Source of the DNA: CAZCGA01 sp964498075
Lineage (GTDB): Bacteria > Desulfobacterota > Binatia > HRBIN30
DNA: 64,000 nt
Direction of reading: 5' to 3'
Assembly (NCBI GenBank): GCA_964498075.1
Contig: CAZCGA010000008.1
Coordinates: 26,763-90,762, forward strand
Both the position numbers and the translations under genes were made by a program. The notes beneath the pieces were generated by a model. The model ran no database searches, was not told where the DNA came from, and saw only the letters and a program-made list of their open reading frames with translations. The number at the start of each line of letters is the position of its first letter. Position 1 is the stretch's first letter. Shown piece after piece: positions 1 through 7,291 of the stretch.

Positions 1-150
1 CCGGACGTCGGCGGTGTGCCGTACTCGAACTCGATCTCGGCACTGGGTGTGCCCTTGCTGCCGCGGATCTTGCGTGGCCGGCGCAGACCGCGGCGCGGTT
101 GCGAGCGCGGGGCGTAGCGGCATTCGGGACGCCGGCGTGCGTCTCCGTTC

Positions 151-1521
151 TTACCCCCCGAAGCGCATCAGCGTGCGCACCACCCACGGGTCCTTCTTCG
201 GCTTGCCCTTGCGGTCTTGCGCCAGCAAGGCGCGGCGCGCGAGGGTGACGCCGAGGTAACGCAAGGGCTCGCGTGGGAAGGGCAGGGGCTTGGCGCGCAC
301 GAAACACAGCTGCGTCAGGTCGGTCTCCCTCCCGAGGACGAGGTCGCGCAGGATCTGCCCGCCCAGGTGCGTCGGTGCAACGCCATGCCCCGAGTAGCCG
401 AACCCGTAGTGGATGGCGCCGCCTTCCAACGTTCCGAAGCTCGGCACGAAGCGCGCCGTGACCGCAACCGGACCACCCCATTGATGCGTGAAGCGCACGC
501 CCTTCAACTGTGGGAAGATCGTCGTGACGTCGCGCTGCAGGATCTCGAACACGCCGCGATTGCGGTCGTGCTGTGCATCGATGCTGGAGTTGTAGTAGTA
601 CGGCGCGTCTTCGCCACCCATGAGAATGCGGCCGTCCGCCGTCGGCCGGAAGTAGTGGATGTAGGTGCGCTTGTCCTCCAGCCCTTGGCGGCCTTGCCAG
701 CCGATCGATGCCCACTGCCCTTCGCTCAGCTGCTCGGTGAGCACGATGTACGAGTAGAGTGGTATGAGCAGCCGGCGAAACTCGGGGAACTGGATCGTAT
801 AGGCGTTGGTGGCCAGCACGACCTTATCGGCTTGCAACGTGCCCTGCTTGGTGTGGATGTGCACCTTCCCGCCCTTCGTCTCCAGGCGGTCGACGGCGGT
901 CTGCTCGTAGATGATGCCGCTTTGCTGGCGCACGACGCGCGCCATGCCGCGCACCAGCTTGGCGGGGTTGATGAGAGCGCCGGTCTTTTCCTGCAGACCG
1001 CAACGGAAGAGCGGCGACTGGATCTCCCGCCGCAGCTCGTCGCCCGCCAGGTAGCGGATGTCGGTGATGCCGAGCGCTTCCGCGGCGCGCCGGTCGGCTT
1101 CGATCCGCTCCACCTGGCTGTCGTCGGCGGCGATGCCGATGAAGCCGTTCTTCTCGTAGTCGCAGGCCACGCCATGGGCCGCGGAGAACTGGCCGATGTC
1201 GTCGATCGAGCGCGCCACCGCCTGGTGCGCGATGCGCGCCGGCTCCGTGCCGAAGGCTTGCACGAGATCATGCAAGCTGCGGCTGAGCAACGTCATGGCG
1301 AAGCCGCCGTTGCGCCCGCTGGCGCCGTAGCCGACGACCTCCGACTCGATGACCGCGACCTTCAGCGAGGGATCGGCGCGCAGCAGAAAGTGCGCGGTCC
1401 ACAGACCCGTGAAGCCGCCACCGATGATCGCCACGTCGACGGCGACGTCCCCCCCGAGCGACGGCCCGGCGGTGTAGGGATCAGCTTCCAACCAAAAGCT
1501 GCGACTGGCAAAGTCCGCCAT
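151..1521 (-). CDS. FAD-dependent oxidoreductase, DAO family
   Basis: The product (456 aa) is a D-amino-acid-oxidase-superfamily flavoprotein. A Rossmann FAD-binding motif (IIGGGFTGLWTA) lies near residue 32 and is followed by an acidic residue and the ASGRNGG segment typical of gamma-glutamylputrescine oxidase/glycine oxidase-like enzymes. The C-terminal part has the GYSGHGVAPTHLGG FAD-binding stretch. Length is normal for the family. Such enzymes oxidise an amine or amino acid, reducing FAD and releasing peroxide; the substrate cannot be told from sequence. The start ATG is preceded by GGAGG. It is divergent from the M16 peptidase, with 127 nt between them, and nothing nearby suggests a pathway. 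Confidence 0.85.
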   Translation of the reverse strand: MADFASRSFWLEADPYTAGPSLGGDVAVDVAIIGGGFTGLWTAHFLLRADPSLKVAVIESEVVGYGASGRNGGFAMTLLSRSLHDLVQAFGTEPARIAHQAVARSIDDIGQFSAAHGVACDYEKNGFIGIAADDSQVERIEADRRAAEALGITDIRYLAGDELRREIQSPLFRCGLQEKTGALINPAKLVRGMARVVRQQSGIIYEQTAVDRLETKGGKVHIHTKQGTLQADKVVLATNAYTIQFPEFRRLLIPLYSYIVLTEQLSEGQWASIGWQGRQGLEDKRTYIHYFRPTADGRILMGGEDAPYYYNSSIDAQHDRNRGVFEILQRDVTTIFPQLKGVRFTHQWGGPVAVTARFVPSFGTLEGGAIHYGFGYSGHGVAPTHLGGQILRDLVLGRETDLTQLCFVRAKPLPFPREPLRYLGVTLARRALLAQDRKGKPKKDPWVVRTLMRFGG

Positions 1522-1648
1522 GGTGCCTCCTTGGCGCAGCGCGATGCCGCCGTGCCCGCTGCCAGACGTTTAGACGCTGCGTGCCGGCCTGTAAAGGTAC
1601 GCCCGCGGCACCTTTCGCCACGACGCAAGCTGTGCTTAGACCACTGCG

Positions 1649-2848
1649 ATGAGCAACGTACGCATGTCTCGCCACCGCGGCTTGCGGGTGGCGTATCAAC
1701 ATATTCCCGGCCCGCTCACCAGCATCGCGCTGAGCGTGCACGCGGGCGCCCGCTTCGATGGCGCGCATCCCGGTATCGCACACATGGCGGAACATATGCT
1801 GTTCCAAGGGACCGCATCGCTCGACCAGGTGGCGCTGAACCGCCGGGCTGCCGAGCTCGGCGGCGAGCACAACGCCGACACCGGCTACGAGACCATCTCG
1901 CTCACCTTCGAGGTGTTCAACGAAGACGTGGCGGACGCTCTCGGGTTGCTGGCGGAGCAGTTCTATCGCAGTCAGGTCAGCGCCGAACGCTTCCGCAAGG
2001 AACGGCGTGTGGTGATCGACGAGATCCGCGGCCGCACCGACGACCCCGCCGATCGGCTGCATACGCGTGCGTGGGAGCGCTTCTTCGCCGGATCGCTCGC
2101 GCATCCGGTGTGCGGCAGCCTGCAGAGCGTACGGAGCATGGAGGCGCGGCACGTCGGCACGTTCATCCAGCGCAGCTTTACCCACAGCCGCAGCGTCCTC
2201 GCCGTTGTGGGCGGCGTCTCCGAACGGACGGCGCGGGCGGCGGTCCGCACACACTTCAGCGCCGGCGAACCCGGGGCGCGGCCCGGCCTACCAGCGGTGC
2301 GCTTCGGCTCCAACGGCGGACTCCGCCTGCGCGGTGGAGGCGGGCAGGCCTATGTCGCCAAGCTCATCGCCATCTCACCGGAGCCCCGACACTTGATCGC
2401 CGTGGGTCTCGCGCTCGACCTCGTCGGGGCCGACCCGGACAGTCGACTGTTTCAGGAAATCCGCGAGCGTCTCGGTCTGGGTTACGATGTGTCGGCCAGC
2501 TTGGATTGGGGCGCCGGCTGGGCGGTGGCCATCGTCTCCGCGAGCGCCGCGCGCGGCGCCGCCAAGCGACTGCTGCGGGCGGTCGAAGACACCTGCCAGC
2601 GCGCGGCGACGGAAGGCTTTACACCGGATGAGCTCGTCCGCGCGCGCAAGAAGCTGCGCTACCGCTACGCGTCACTCGCCGAGAGCCGGTTCGATCGCGC
2701 CCTGGCGTTGTCCGAGGGCACACTGCTCGGCTTTCCGCGGCCTGAGGAGGCGGAGCGCATCGTCAGCTGCATGCCGAAGAAGGAGATCGAAGGCGCGTGG
2801 CGCGAGGCGCTGCAGGGGCACACGCTGACGGCGGTCCTGGCCGACTGA
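1649..2848 (+). CDS. M16 family zinc metallopeptidase (insulinase/processing peptidase-like)
   Basis: The 399-aa protein carries the inverted zinc motif HxxEH (HMAEH, about residues 45-49) and a downstream glutamate in VVIDEIRG, the usual third ligand. The rest fits one M16 N-domain plus an inactive C-domain, the short M16B form of about 400-420 aa. No signal peptide is evident, so it is probably cytoplasmic. Typical roles are degradation or processing of peptides. It stands alone on the + strand, divergent from the FAD oxidoreductase. The family assignment is firm and the substrate unknown. Confidence 0.85.
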   Translation: MSNVRMSRHRGLRVAYQHIPGPLTSIALSVHAGARFDGAHPGIAHMAEHMLFQGTASLDQVALNRRAAELGGEHNADTGYETISLTFEVFNEDVADALGLLAEQFYRSQVSAERFRKERRVVIDEIRGRTDDPADRLHTRAWERFFAGSLAHPVCGSLQSVRSMEARHVGTFIQRSFTHSRSVLAVVGGVSERTARAAVRTHFSAGEPGARPGLPAVRFGSNGGLRLRGGGGQAYVAKLIAISPEPRHLIAVGLALDLVGADPDSRLFQEIRERLGLGYDVSASLDWGAGWAVAIVSASAARGAAKRLLRAVEDTCQRAATEGFTPDELVRARKKLRYRYASLAESRFDRALALSEGTLLGFPRPEEAERIVSCMPKKEIEGAWREALQGHTLTAVLAD

Positions 2849-2870
2849 GGAGAAGTCGGAGTGAAACCGC

Positions 2871-2900
2871 CGATAGACGCCGATGAACGCCGATGGAACC
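2871..2900. repeat. Short tandem decamer repeat (3 units)
   Basis: Three consecutive 10-nt units, CGATAGACGC, CGATGAACGC and CGATGGAACC, lie in the short intergenic stretch after the M16 peptidase gene. The first two differ at two positions and the third is more diverged. Nothing else is recognisable here. It may be a copy of a dispersed intergenic repeat, but this window gives no second locus to prove that. Confidence 0.5.
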
Positions 2901-2959
2901 CCAGTCTGATTGTTTCCTTTTCGTGGGACCAACGTTGAAGACTGCGGCGGAGCGTGGTC

Positions 2960-3475
2960 ATGAGTGACGGCGTGTGTGCGTTGGCGGCCGACACGAAGGT
3001 GGAGACGCCGGAAGGGTCGATGGCCATCCGCACCGTGGCGGGCAAGGCGATCGCCGTATTCACGCGCACACTGCAGGGGCGCGTGCGCTTCCGCCTGATG
3101 CAGAACGTTCGTAAGACCGCCGAGCAGCAACCGGTGCTGAAGATCACCCTGGAAACCGGCCAGTCGTTCCGCGTCGCACCGCAGCAGGTCCTCTACAAGA
3201 AGGGCATGGAGGAGTGTCCAGCGGCGGCGTTGCAGGTCGGCGACCTGCTGGAGGCCGCCTTCCATTTCCCGCAAGGCTATCAGTTCCAGGACGATCCCAG
3301 CGGCGCAGCCGTGCAGTCGAACGCCTGCTGGCGTGTGACCGGTATCGAACCGGCCGGCACCGCCGACCTCTACGCCCTCAGCGTGAATCAGTCCGAGTGG
3401 TTCGTGCTCGCCGCCGGCGTCTTCTGCAAGGCCGAGGAGTCTGCGGTCGGGCAACCCGCGGCGGTGACCCGCTAG
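2960..3475 (+). CDS. Small free-standing Hint (hedgehog/intein-like) domain protein
   Basis: The product (171 aa from ATG 2960, or two residues longer from GTG 2954) starts almost directly with an intein-like block A: Cys6 followed by ADTKVETPEG. A block-B-like strand follows (TLETGQSFRVAPQQVL), then VGDLLEA and a C-terminal DLYALSVNQSEWFVLAAG resembling intein blocks F/G. The block-B histidine (TxxH) is replaced by a PQQ segment and the terminal His-Asn is absent (VFCKAE), so self-splicing is unlikely. There is no host (extein) sequence: only five residues precede the Cys. CGGAG upstream of 2960 is a plausible ribosome site. Function unknown; the fold assignment is from motifs only. Confidence 0.6.
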   Translation: MSDGVCALAADTKVETPEGSMAIRTVAGKAIAVFTRTLQGRVRFRLMQNVRKTAEQQPVLKITLETGQSFRVAPQQVLYKKGMEECPAAALQVGDLLEAAFHFPQGYQFQDDPSGAAVQSNACWRVTGIEPAGTADLYALSVNQSEWFVLAAGVFCKAEESAVGQPAAVTR

Positions 3476-3512
3476 CGGCGACTCGCTCCGCCGGTCAGAT
3501 CGTCGAACGCAC

Positions 3513-4739
3513 TCAACCGATCGCGCCCTTCTGCTTCAACGCGGCGATGTCTTCCCAGCTGTAGCCGTGTTCGAGGAGCACCTCTTCGGTGTGTTCGCCG
3601 AGCTCCGGTGCGGTGCGCCGAATACTGGCCGGGGTGTGGCCGAACTCGACCGGACTCCGGACGAGCTCGATCTCTTCACCACTGCGGTGCGGCACCTTCT
3701 CGAAGGCGCCCACGGCGCGGGCCTGCGGGTCGTACACCACGTCGGCGATGCTCTGAACGGGTCCCCACACCAAGTTGCCGCGATCGAAACGCTCGGCCCA
3801 CTCGGCGCGCGGCCTGGTGGCGAAGATCTGGTCGAGGAGCGCGATCAGCTCGAGGCTGTGCTGCGCCCGCGTGAACACGGTGGCGTAGCGCTCGTCGGTG
3901 AGCCAGTCGGGCCGTTCGATCGCCTGACAGAACTCCGGCCAGTAGCGGTCGGCCTGCAGCATCACCAGGTGGAACCACTTGTCGTCCTTGGCCTTGTAAT
4001 GGTTCCAGAGCGGATTCGGGACGGCGCGACCGGTTGGTGCGGCGGCGAGGCCGGTCACCAGGCAGGTTTCGATGTCCGTGGCCATCATCCACAGCCCGGC
4101 ATGGAACAGGGAGAGGTGCAGCTCCTGCCCCTCGCCGGTGCGTTCGCGATGGAAGAGTGCGGCGGCGACGGCGCCGGCCAGTGCCAGGCCGGCAGGATGG
4201 TCGCCCATCGCGGGGCGTTGCGACGGCGGCGGCCCTTCCGGCTCGCCGAGCGTCGCCATCGCGCCCGCACGCGCCCAGAAGGCGGCGTAGTCGAACGCGG
4301 CGCGATCCTTCTCCGGGCCGCGCGTGCCGTAGCCGCTCAAGCCCGCGTAGATGAGCCGCGGGTTGTCGGGCCGGACATCTTCATACGCCAGGCCGGCGCG
4401 CTTCAAAGCGGCGGACCGCAGGTTGCTGACAAAGACGTCGGCGTCGCGCAGCAGACGGCGCACCACCGCACTGCCTTCCGGCGTCTGCACGTTGACGGTG
4501 ATGCCGCGCTTGTCGCGGTTGTCGAGCTCGAGCGACGGGTTCACCGGCAGCTGCACGGCGATGCCCAGAGCCATCAACGCGCGCACCGGATCGCCACCGG
4601 CCGGGTTCTCGACCTTGATGACCTCGGCACCCCAATCGCCGAGCACGGCCGCTGCCGCCGGCCCGGCCACCCAGATCCCCATCTCCACGACCTTGATGCC
4701 CTTCAACGGTCCCGTGTTTCGATTCTGCGCAACGATCAT
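3513..4739 (-). CDS. CaiB/BaiF family (class III) CoA transferase
   Basis: The 408-aa protein has the class III CoA-transferase layout: GPLKGIKVVEMGIWVAGP at the N-terminus, VIKVENPAGGDPVR, SNLRSAALKRAGL, and a MGDHPAGLALAGAV segment holding the likely catalytic Asp that forms the acyl-aspartyl intermediate. It would move CoA between acyl carboxylates; the substrate is unknown. The reading frame stays open well upstream, but ATG 4739 is chosen because GGAGGGG precedes it and the family's N-terminus begins there. It is divergent from the EamA transporter gene. Confidence 0.85.
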   Translation of the reverse strand: MIVAQNRNTGPLKGIKVVEMGIWVAGPAAAAVLGDWGAEVIKVENPAGGDPVRALMALGIAVQLPVNPSLELDNRDKRGITVNVQTPEGSAVVRRLLRDADVFVSNLRSAALKRAGLAYEDVRPDNPRLIYAGLSGYGTRGPEKDRAAFDYAAFWARAGAMATLGEPEGPPPSQRPAMGDHPAGLALAGAVAAALFHRERTGEGQELHLSLFHAGLWMMATDIETCLVTGLAAAPTGRAVPNPLWNHYKAKDDKWFHLVMLQADRYWPEFCQAIERPDWLTDERYATVFTRAQHSLELIALLDQIFATRPRAEWAERFDRGNLVWGPVQSIADVVYDPQARAVGAFEKVPHRSGEEIELVRSPVEFGHTPASIRRTAPELGEHTEEVLLEHGYSWEDIAALKQKGAIG

Positions 4740-4830
4740 CGAACGCCCCTCCGCAAGCGGTGCACGCCGCATACGGCTACACCGGTGCTCGTGCGCCCGC
4801 AACCCGCTCGTTGAATCCGCGCGCCAATGA

Positions 4831-5805
4831 TTGGATGATCGGACGGTGACCCGACAGCAGGAACGGACTGGGCTGGTGTTCGCCGCGCTGTGCGCCGTCA
4901 ACGGCGCCTTCGTGCCGGCGATCGCCAAGATCACCACCGGGCGTTCCGCACCGCTCTTCGTAGCCGCGACGACGGCAGTCTTCGCCGGAGCGTGTGCGGC
5001 GGTGGTGCTCGGCGTGCGCGGCGAGTGGCGCTTCCTTGTGCGGCGCACGATCGGCGCGCGCTTGTTTGCCGTGGGGGCGCTCGGCACTGCCGCTGCCTAC
5101 TTCCTGTTCTATCTGGGCGCCAGCCGCGCCAGCGCGGTCGAGGCGGTGCTCTGCCTGCAGAGTGAGCCGGCGTACGCCCTGCTCCTCTCTTGGCTCTTCC
5201 TCGGGCAGCGGCCGACGCGCCGGCGCATCATCGCCACCATTGTGCTGCTCTGTGGTATCACCCTGGCGGTCGGAGCGCGCGGGGTGTCGGCGTCGACGGG
5301 GGTATGGATTCTGTTGGCGACGCCGTTGTGCTGGCAGCTGTCGCACCTCGTCGTCTTGCGCGGCCTGGTCGGCGTGCCGCCTTCAGTCTTGACCGGCGCG
5401 CGCTACGTCGACGGGGGAGTGGTGCTGGTGCTGCTCTGGATCACCAGCGGCGGCCTGCAATCGCTTCCCCCCGTCGCGGCGCTGCTGCCGCTGCTGCCGT
5501 TGCTCGCCCTCCAGGGTGTCGTACTCAACTATGTGGGGACGCTGATGTGGTATCAGGCCATCACCCGACTCGACCTCGCACGCACGACCGCCATCGTGGT
5601 GCCGTCGATCCCGCTGCTGTCGTTGGCGACGAGCTTCATGCTCCTGGGTGAGGTACCGTCGGCGCAGCAGTGGATGGGGCTCCTGTTGACCGCTACTGGG
5701 GTCCTCGCCTTTGTGACGGCTCCGCACGTTTCCGGAAGTGTGATGTCGAGTGAAACGGATCGCGAGCCCCGGCATCAAACGGAGGCAAGCGTTCCAACCT
5801 CGTGA
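4831..5805 (+). CDS. EamA/DMT-superfamily transporter
   Basis: This hydrophobic protein of 324 aa has about ten predicted membrane segments in two EamA-like halves. The first half ends near ARGVSASTG, and the second includes the VVPSIPLLSLATSFMLLGE helix pair typical of RhaT/YdcZ-like drug/metabolite exporters. The hydrophilic tail (about 25 aa, TDREPRHQTEASVPTS) is unremarkable. The start is TTG 4831 or GTG 4846; neither has a strong ribosome site. Substrate unknown. Confidence 0.8.
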   Translation: MDDRTVTRQQERTGLVFAALCAVNGAFVPAIAKITTGRSAPLFVAATTAVFAGACAAVVLGVRGEWRFLVRRTIGARLFAVGALGTAAAYFLFYLGASRASAVEAVLCLQSEPAYALLLSWLFLGQRPTRRRIIATIVLLCGITLAVGARGVSASTGVWILLATPLCWQLSHLVVLRGLVGVPPSVLTGARYVDGGVVLVLLWITSGGLQSLPPVAALLPLLPLLALQGVVLNYVGTLMWYQAITRLDLARTTAIVVPSIPLLSLATSFMLLGEVPSAQQWMGLLLTATGVLAFVTAPHVSGSVMSSETDREPRHQTEASVPTS

Positions 5806-5834
5806 TGTAAGCGGGTTGGCCGGGGACGAGCACG

Positions 5835-6095
5835 ATGAGTGAAGAAATGACGTGTCGCGAGTTGGCGGAATTCCTCCCGCAGTACCTTTCGGGCGAGCTG
5901 GTCACCGAGCAGCGGAAGCTGTTCGAGGATCACTTGGATGAGTGCCAGGACTGCGGCGCCTACATGAAAGGCTATGAGGAGGCCGTCAAGCTCGGCAAAG
6001 CCGCCTTTGCGCATCTTGACGAGCCGATCCCGGCCGAGGTGCCGGAAGAGCTGGTGCAGGCGGTGCTGGCGGCGCGCATCAAGCGGATGCAGTAG
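5835..6095 (+). CDS. Small zf-HC2 (anti-sigma factor-like) zinc-finger protein
   Basis: The product is 86 aa. It has Cys7 in MTCRELAEFLPQYLSGEL followed by HLDECQDC (His-x3-Cys-x2-Cys), the ZAS/zf-HC2 signature of anti-sigma factors. There is no transmembrane segment after the finger, so it would be a soluble anti-sigma or redox-sensing zinc protein. It begins 29 nt after the EamA gene and ends exactly where the homology of a truncated methyltransferase on the other strand stops. A STAS-ECF sigma factor lies 3.3 kb downstream and is a conceivable but unproven partner. Confidence 0.75.
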   Translation: MSEEMTCRELAEFLPQYLSGELVTEQRKLFEDHLDECQDCGAYMKGYEEAVKLGKAAFAHLDEPIPAEVPEELVQAVLAARIKRMQ

Positions 6096-6379
6096 GCGGC
6101 GTCGGTGAACGGCAACGCCGTCGCGTCGCCTTCGACGACCGTGACGTTGGTCCCGTCCAGACGGCGCCGCAGCGCGCTCGCCAAGCGCGCGTCGATCTCG
6201 ATTGAGGTCAGACGGGCGGCGCGCTGCCGGAGCAGGTTGGTGGTGAGGCCGGGTCCGGGACCGACCTCGAGCACGTGGTTACCGAGATCAATGCCGTCGA
6301 GCACCCACGGCATGAGCGAGTCGCTGAGCCGCTTGCACCAGCGATCGGAGCGACAGTACCAGCGGTGCAAGCGGTTCAT
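6094..6379 (-). pseudogene. 3'-truncated SAM-dependent methyltransferase
   Basis: From ATG 6379 the frame encodes MNRLHRWYCRSDRW, a hydrophobic stretch, then motif I (VLEVGPGPGLTT), an acidic motif II region (TSIEIDARLA) and EGDATALPFTDAAY. This is the first 90-95 residues of a class I SAM methyltransferase. After FTDA the frame runs antisense through the zf-HC2 gene with no family resemblance, so the C-terminal half of about 100-120 aa (motifs IV-VI) is missing. The start also lies 92 nt inside the 3' end of the DUF4326 gene. This is a decayed remnant or a scaffold join rather than a working enzyme. Confidence 0.6.
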
Positions 6380-7184
6380 CGCGCCGGATGCGATCAATCG
6401 CCTCCCCATCGAGCAATTCGGGGATGGCGGGTTGAACGGACGACTGTGGAAGCGCCCCACGGTGCGCTTCTGCGCCAACGCCTTCCTCCGCTTCACGACC
6501 GAAGTCGGCCAGCTCGACGAGCATATCGCCGTGGCACGGGAACGGCGCGCACGTGCAGCCCAGTACCTTGCCCCGCAAGGTCGCGACGTCGCGCAGGAGG
6601 CCGGGCTGCCGCATGATCCAGTGCCGATACTTGGCGATCACCTGCTGCTCCGTGCTGTCGCGCTCCAGGTGGAGCGGAACGGCCCATTTCGACGGCCGCC
6701 CGATGAACACGTCGCAGACGTCGCGCCGGCAGTGGACGATGCGCGTCGGCGGCCGTGGCTCGCGCTGCTGTTGCCGTAGCACGTGGCGAAACGCTGCTTC
6801 GAAGGCGCGTTGGTACGTCGCATCATGTCGCCGCCACGCCAGGGGCAGCGTCTGGTCCACCAGCGCGGCTCCCGCCTTTCTCGCCGAGAACCGCATCCCC
6901 GGATAGTACGCGACCGGTGGCGGACAGGTGCTGACGTATGGTGTGTAGCTCGGATCGACGATCCGCCCGTCCACCTCACACCAGCCGTGCTCGATGACGA
7001 ACGGATGCGCGTGGTCGGTGACGATCCACCCCTCGACGTACACCGCCCCGTCCCCAAGTTGGTTGACCGCCATCGCTGCGTTGCGCCAGCAGCGCAGGAA
7101 GCGCGCCCGCACTCGGCGCGCGACGAATGCGGAGGTCTGGCTATCGAAGGTTTGTAACACGGCCGCCCATTGAAAGAAGGCCAA
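6288..7184 (-). CDS. DUF4326 domain protein with N-terminal extension
   Basis: The product is 298 aa. Residues about 150-225 match DUF4326: RIVHCRR near the start, then DVFIGRPSKWAVPL, and GKVLGCTCAPFPCHGDML with its clustered Cys/His. The N-terminal 130 residues form a second unit (CWRNAAMAVNQLGDGAVYVEGWIV, then EHGWCEVDGRIVDPSY) like proteins that describe a stored item by name and value; I do not recognise a function. The start is TTG 7184. ATG 7073 is too far in, because the N-domain is conserved upstream of it. The last 70 residues look unstructured and overlap the methyltransferase start. Confidence 0.6.
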   Translation of the reverse strand: MAFFQWAAVLQTFDSQTSAFVARRVRARFLRCWRNAAMAVNQLGDGAVYVEGWIVTDHAHPFVIEHGWCEVDGRIVDPSYTPYVSTCPPPVAYYPGMRFSARKAGAALVDQTLPLAWRRHDATYQRAFEAAFRHVLRQQQREPRPPTRIVHCRRDVCDVFIGRPSKWAVPLHLERDSTEQQVIAKYRHWIMRQPGLLRDVATLRGKVLGCTCAPFPCHGDMLVELADFGREAEEGVGAEAHRGALPQSSVQPAIPELLDGEAIDRIRRDEPLAPLVLSLRSLVQAAQRLAHAVGARRH

Positions 7185-7291
7185 AGTACTCGCTGCCGGC
7201 GTCTTGCGTCAATAGCTGGCGTGGTCACCGTGGCCGGCACGCTCGACGACAGCCGAGGGTGATGCTATTCGAAACGGTTGTCTGCCGGTAG

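Noticed and set aside
217..2631. Long 804-codon open frame on the + strand
   Set aside because: It runs antisense through the FAD oxidoreductase and out of frame through the M16 gene. The translation is rich in Arg and Ala with no family pattern; it is a high-GC shadow.
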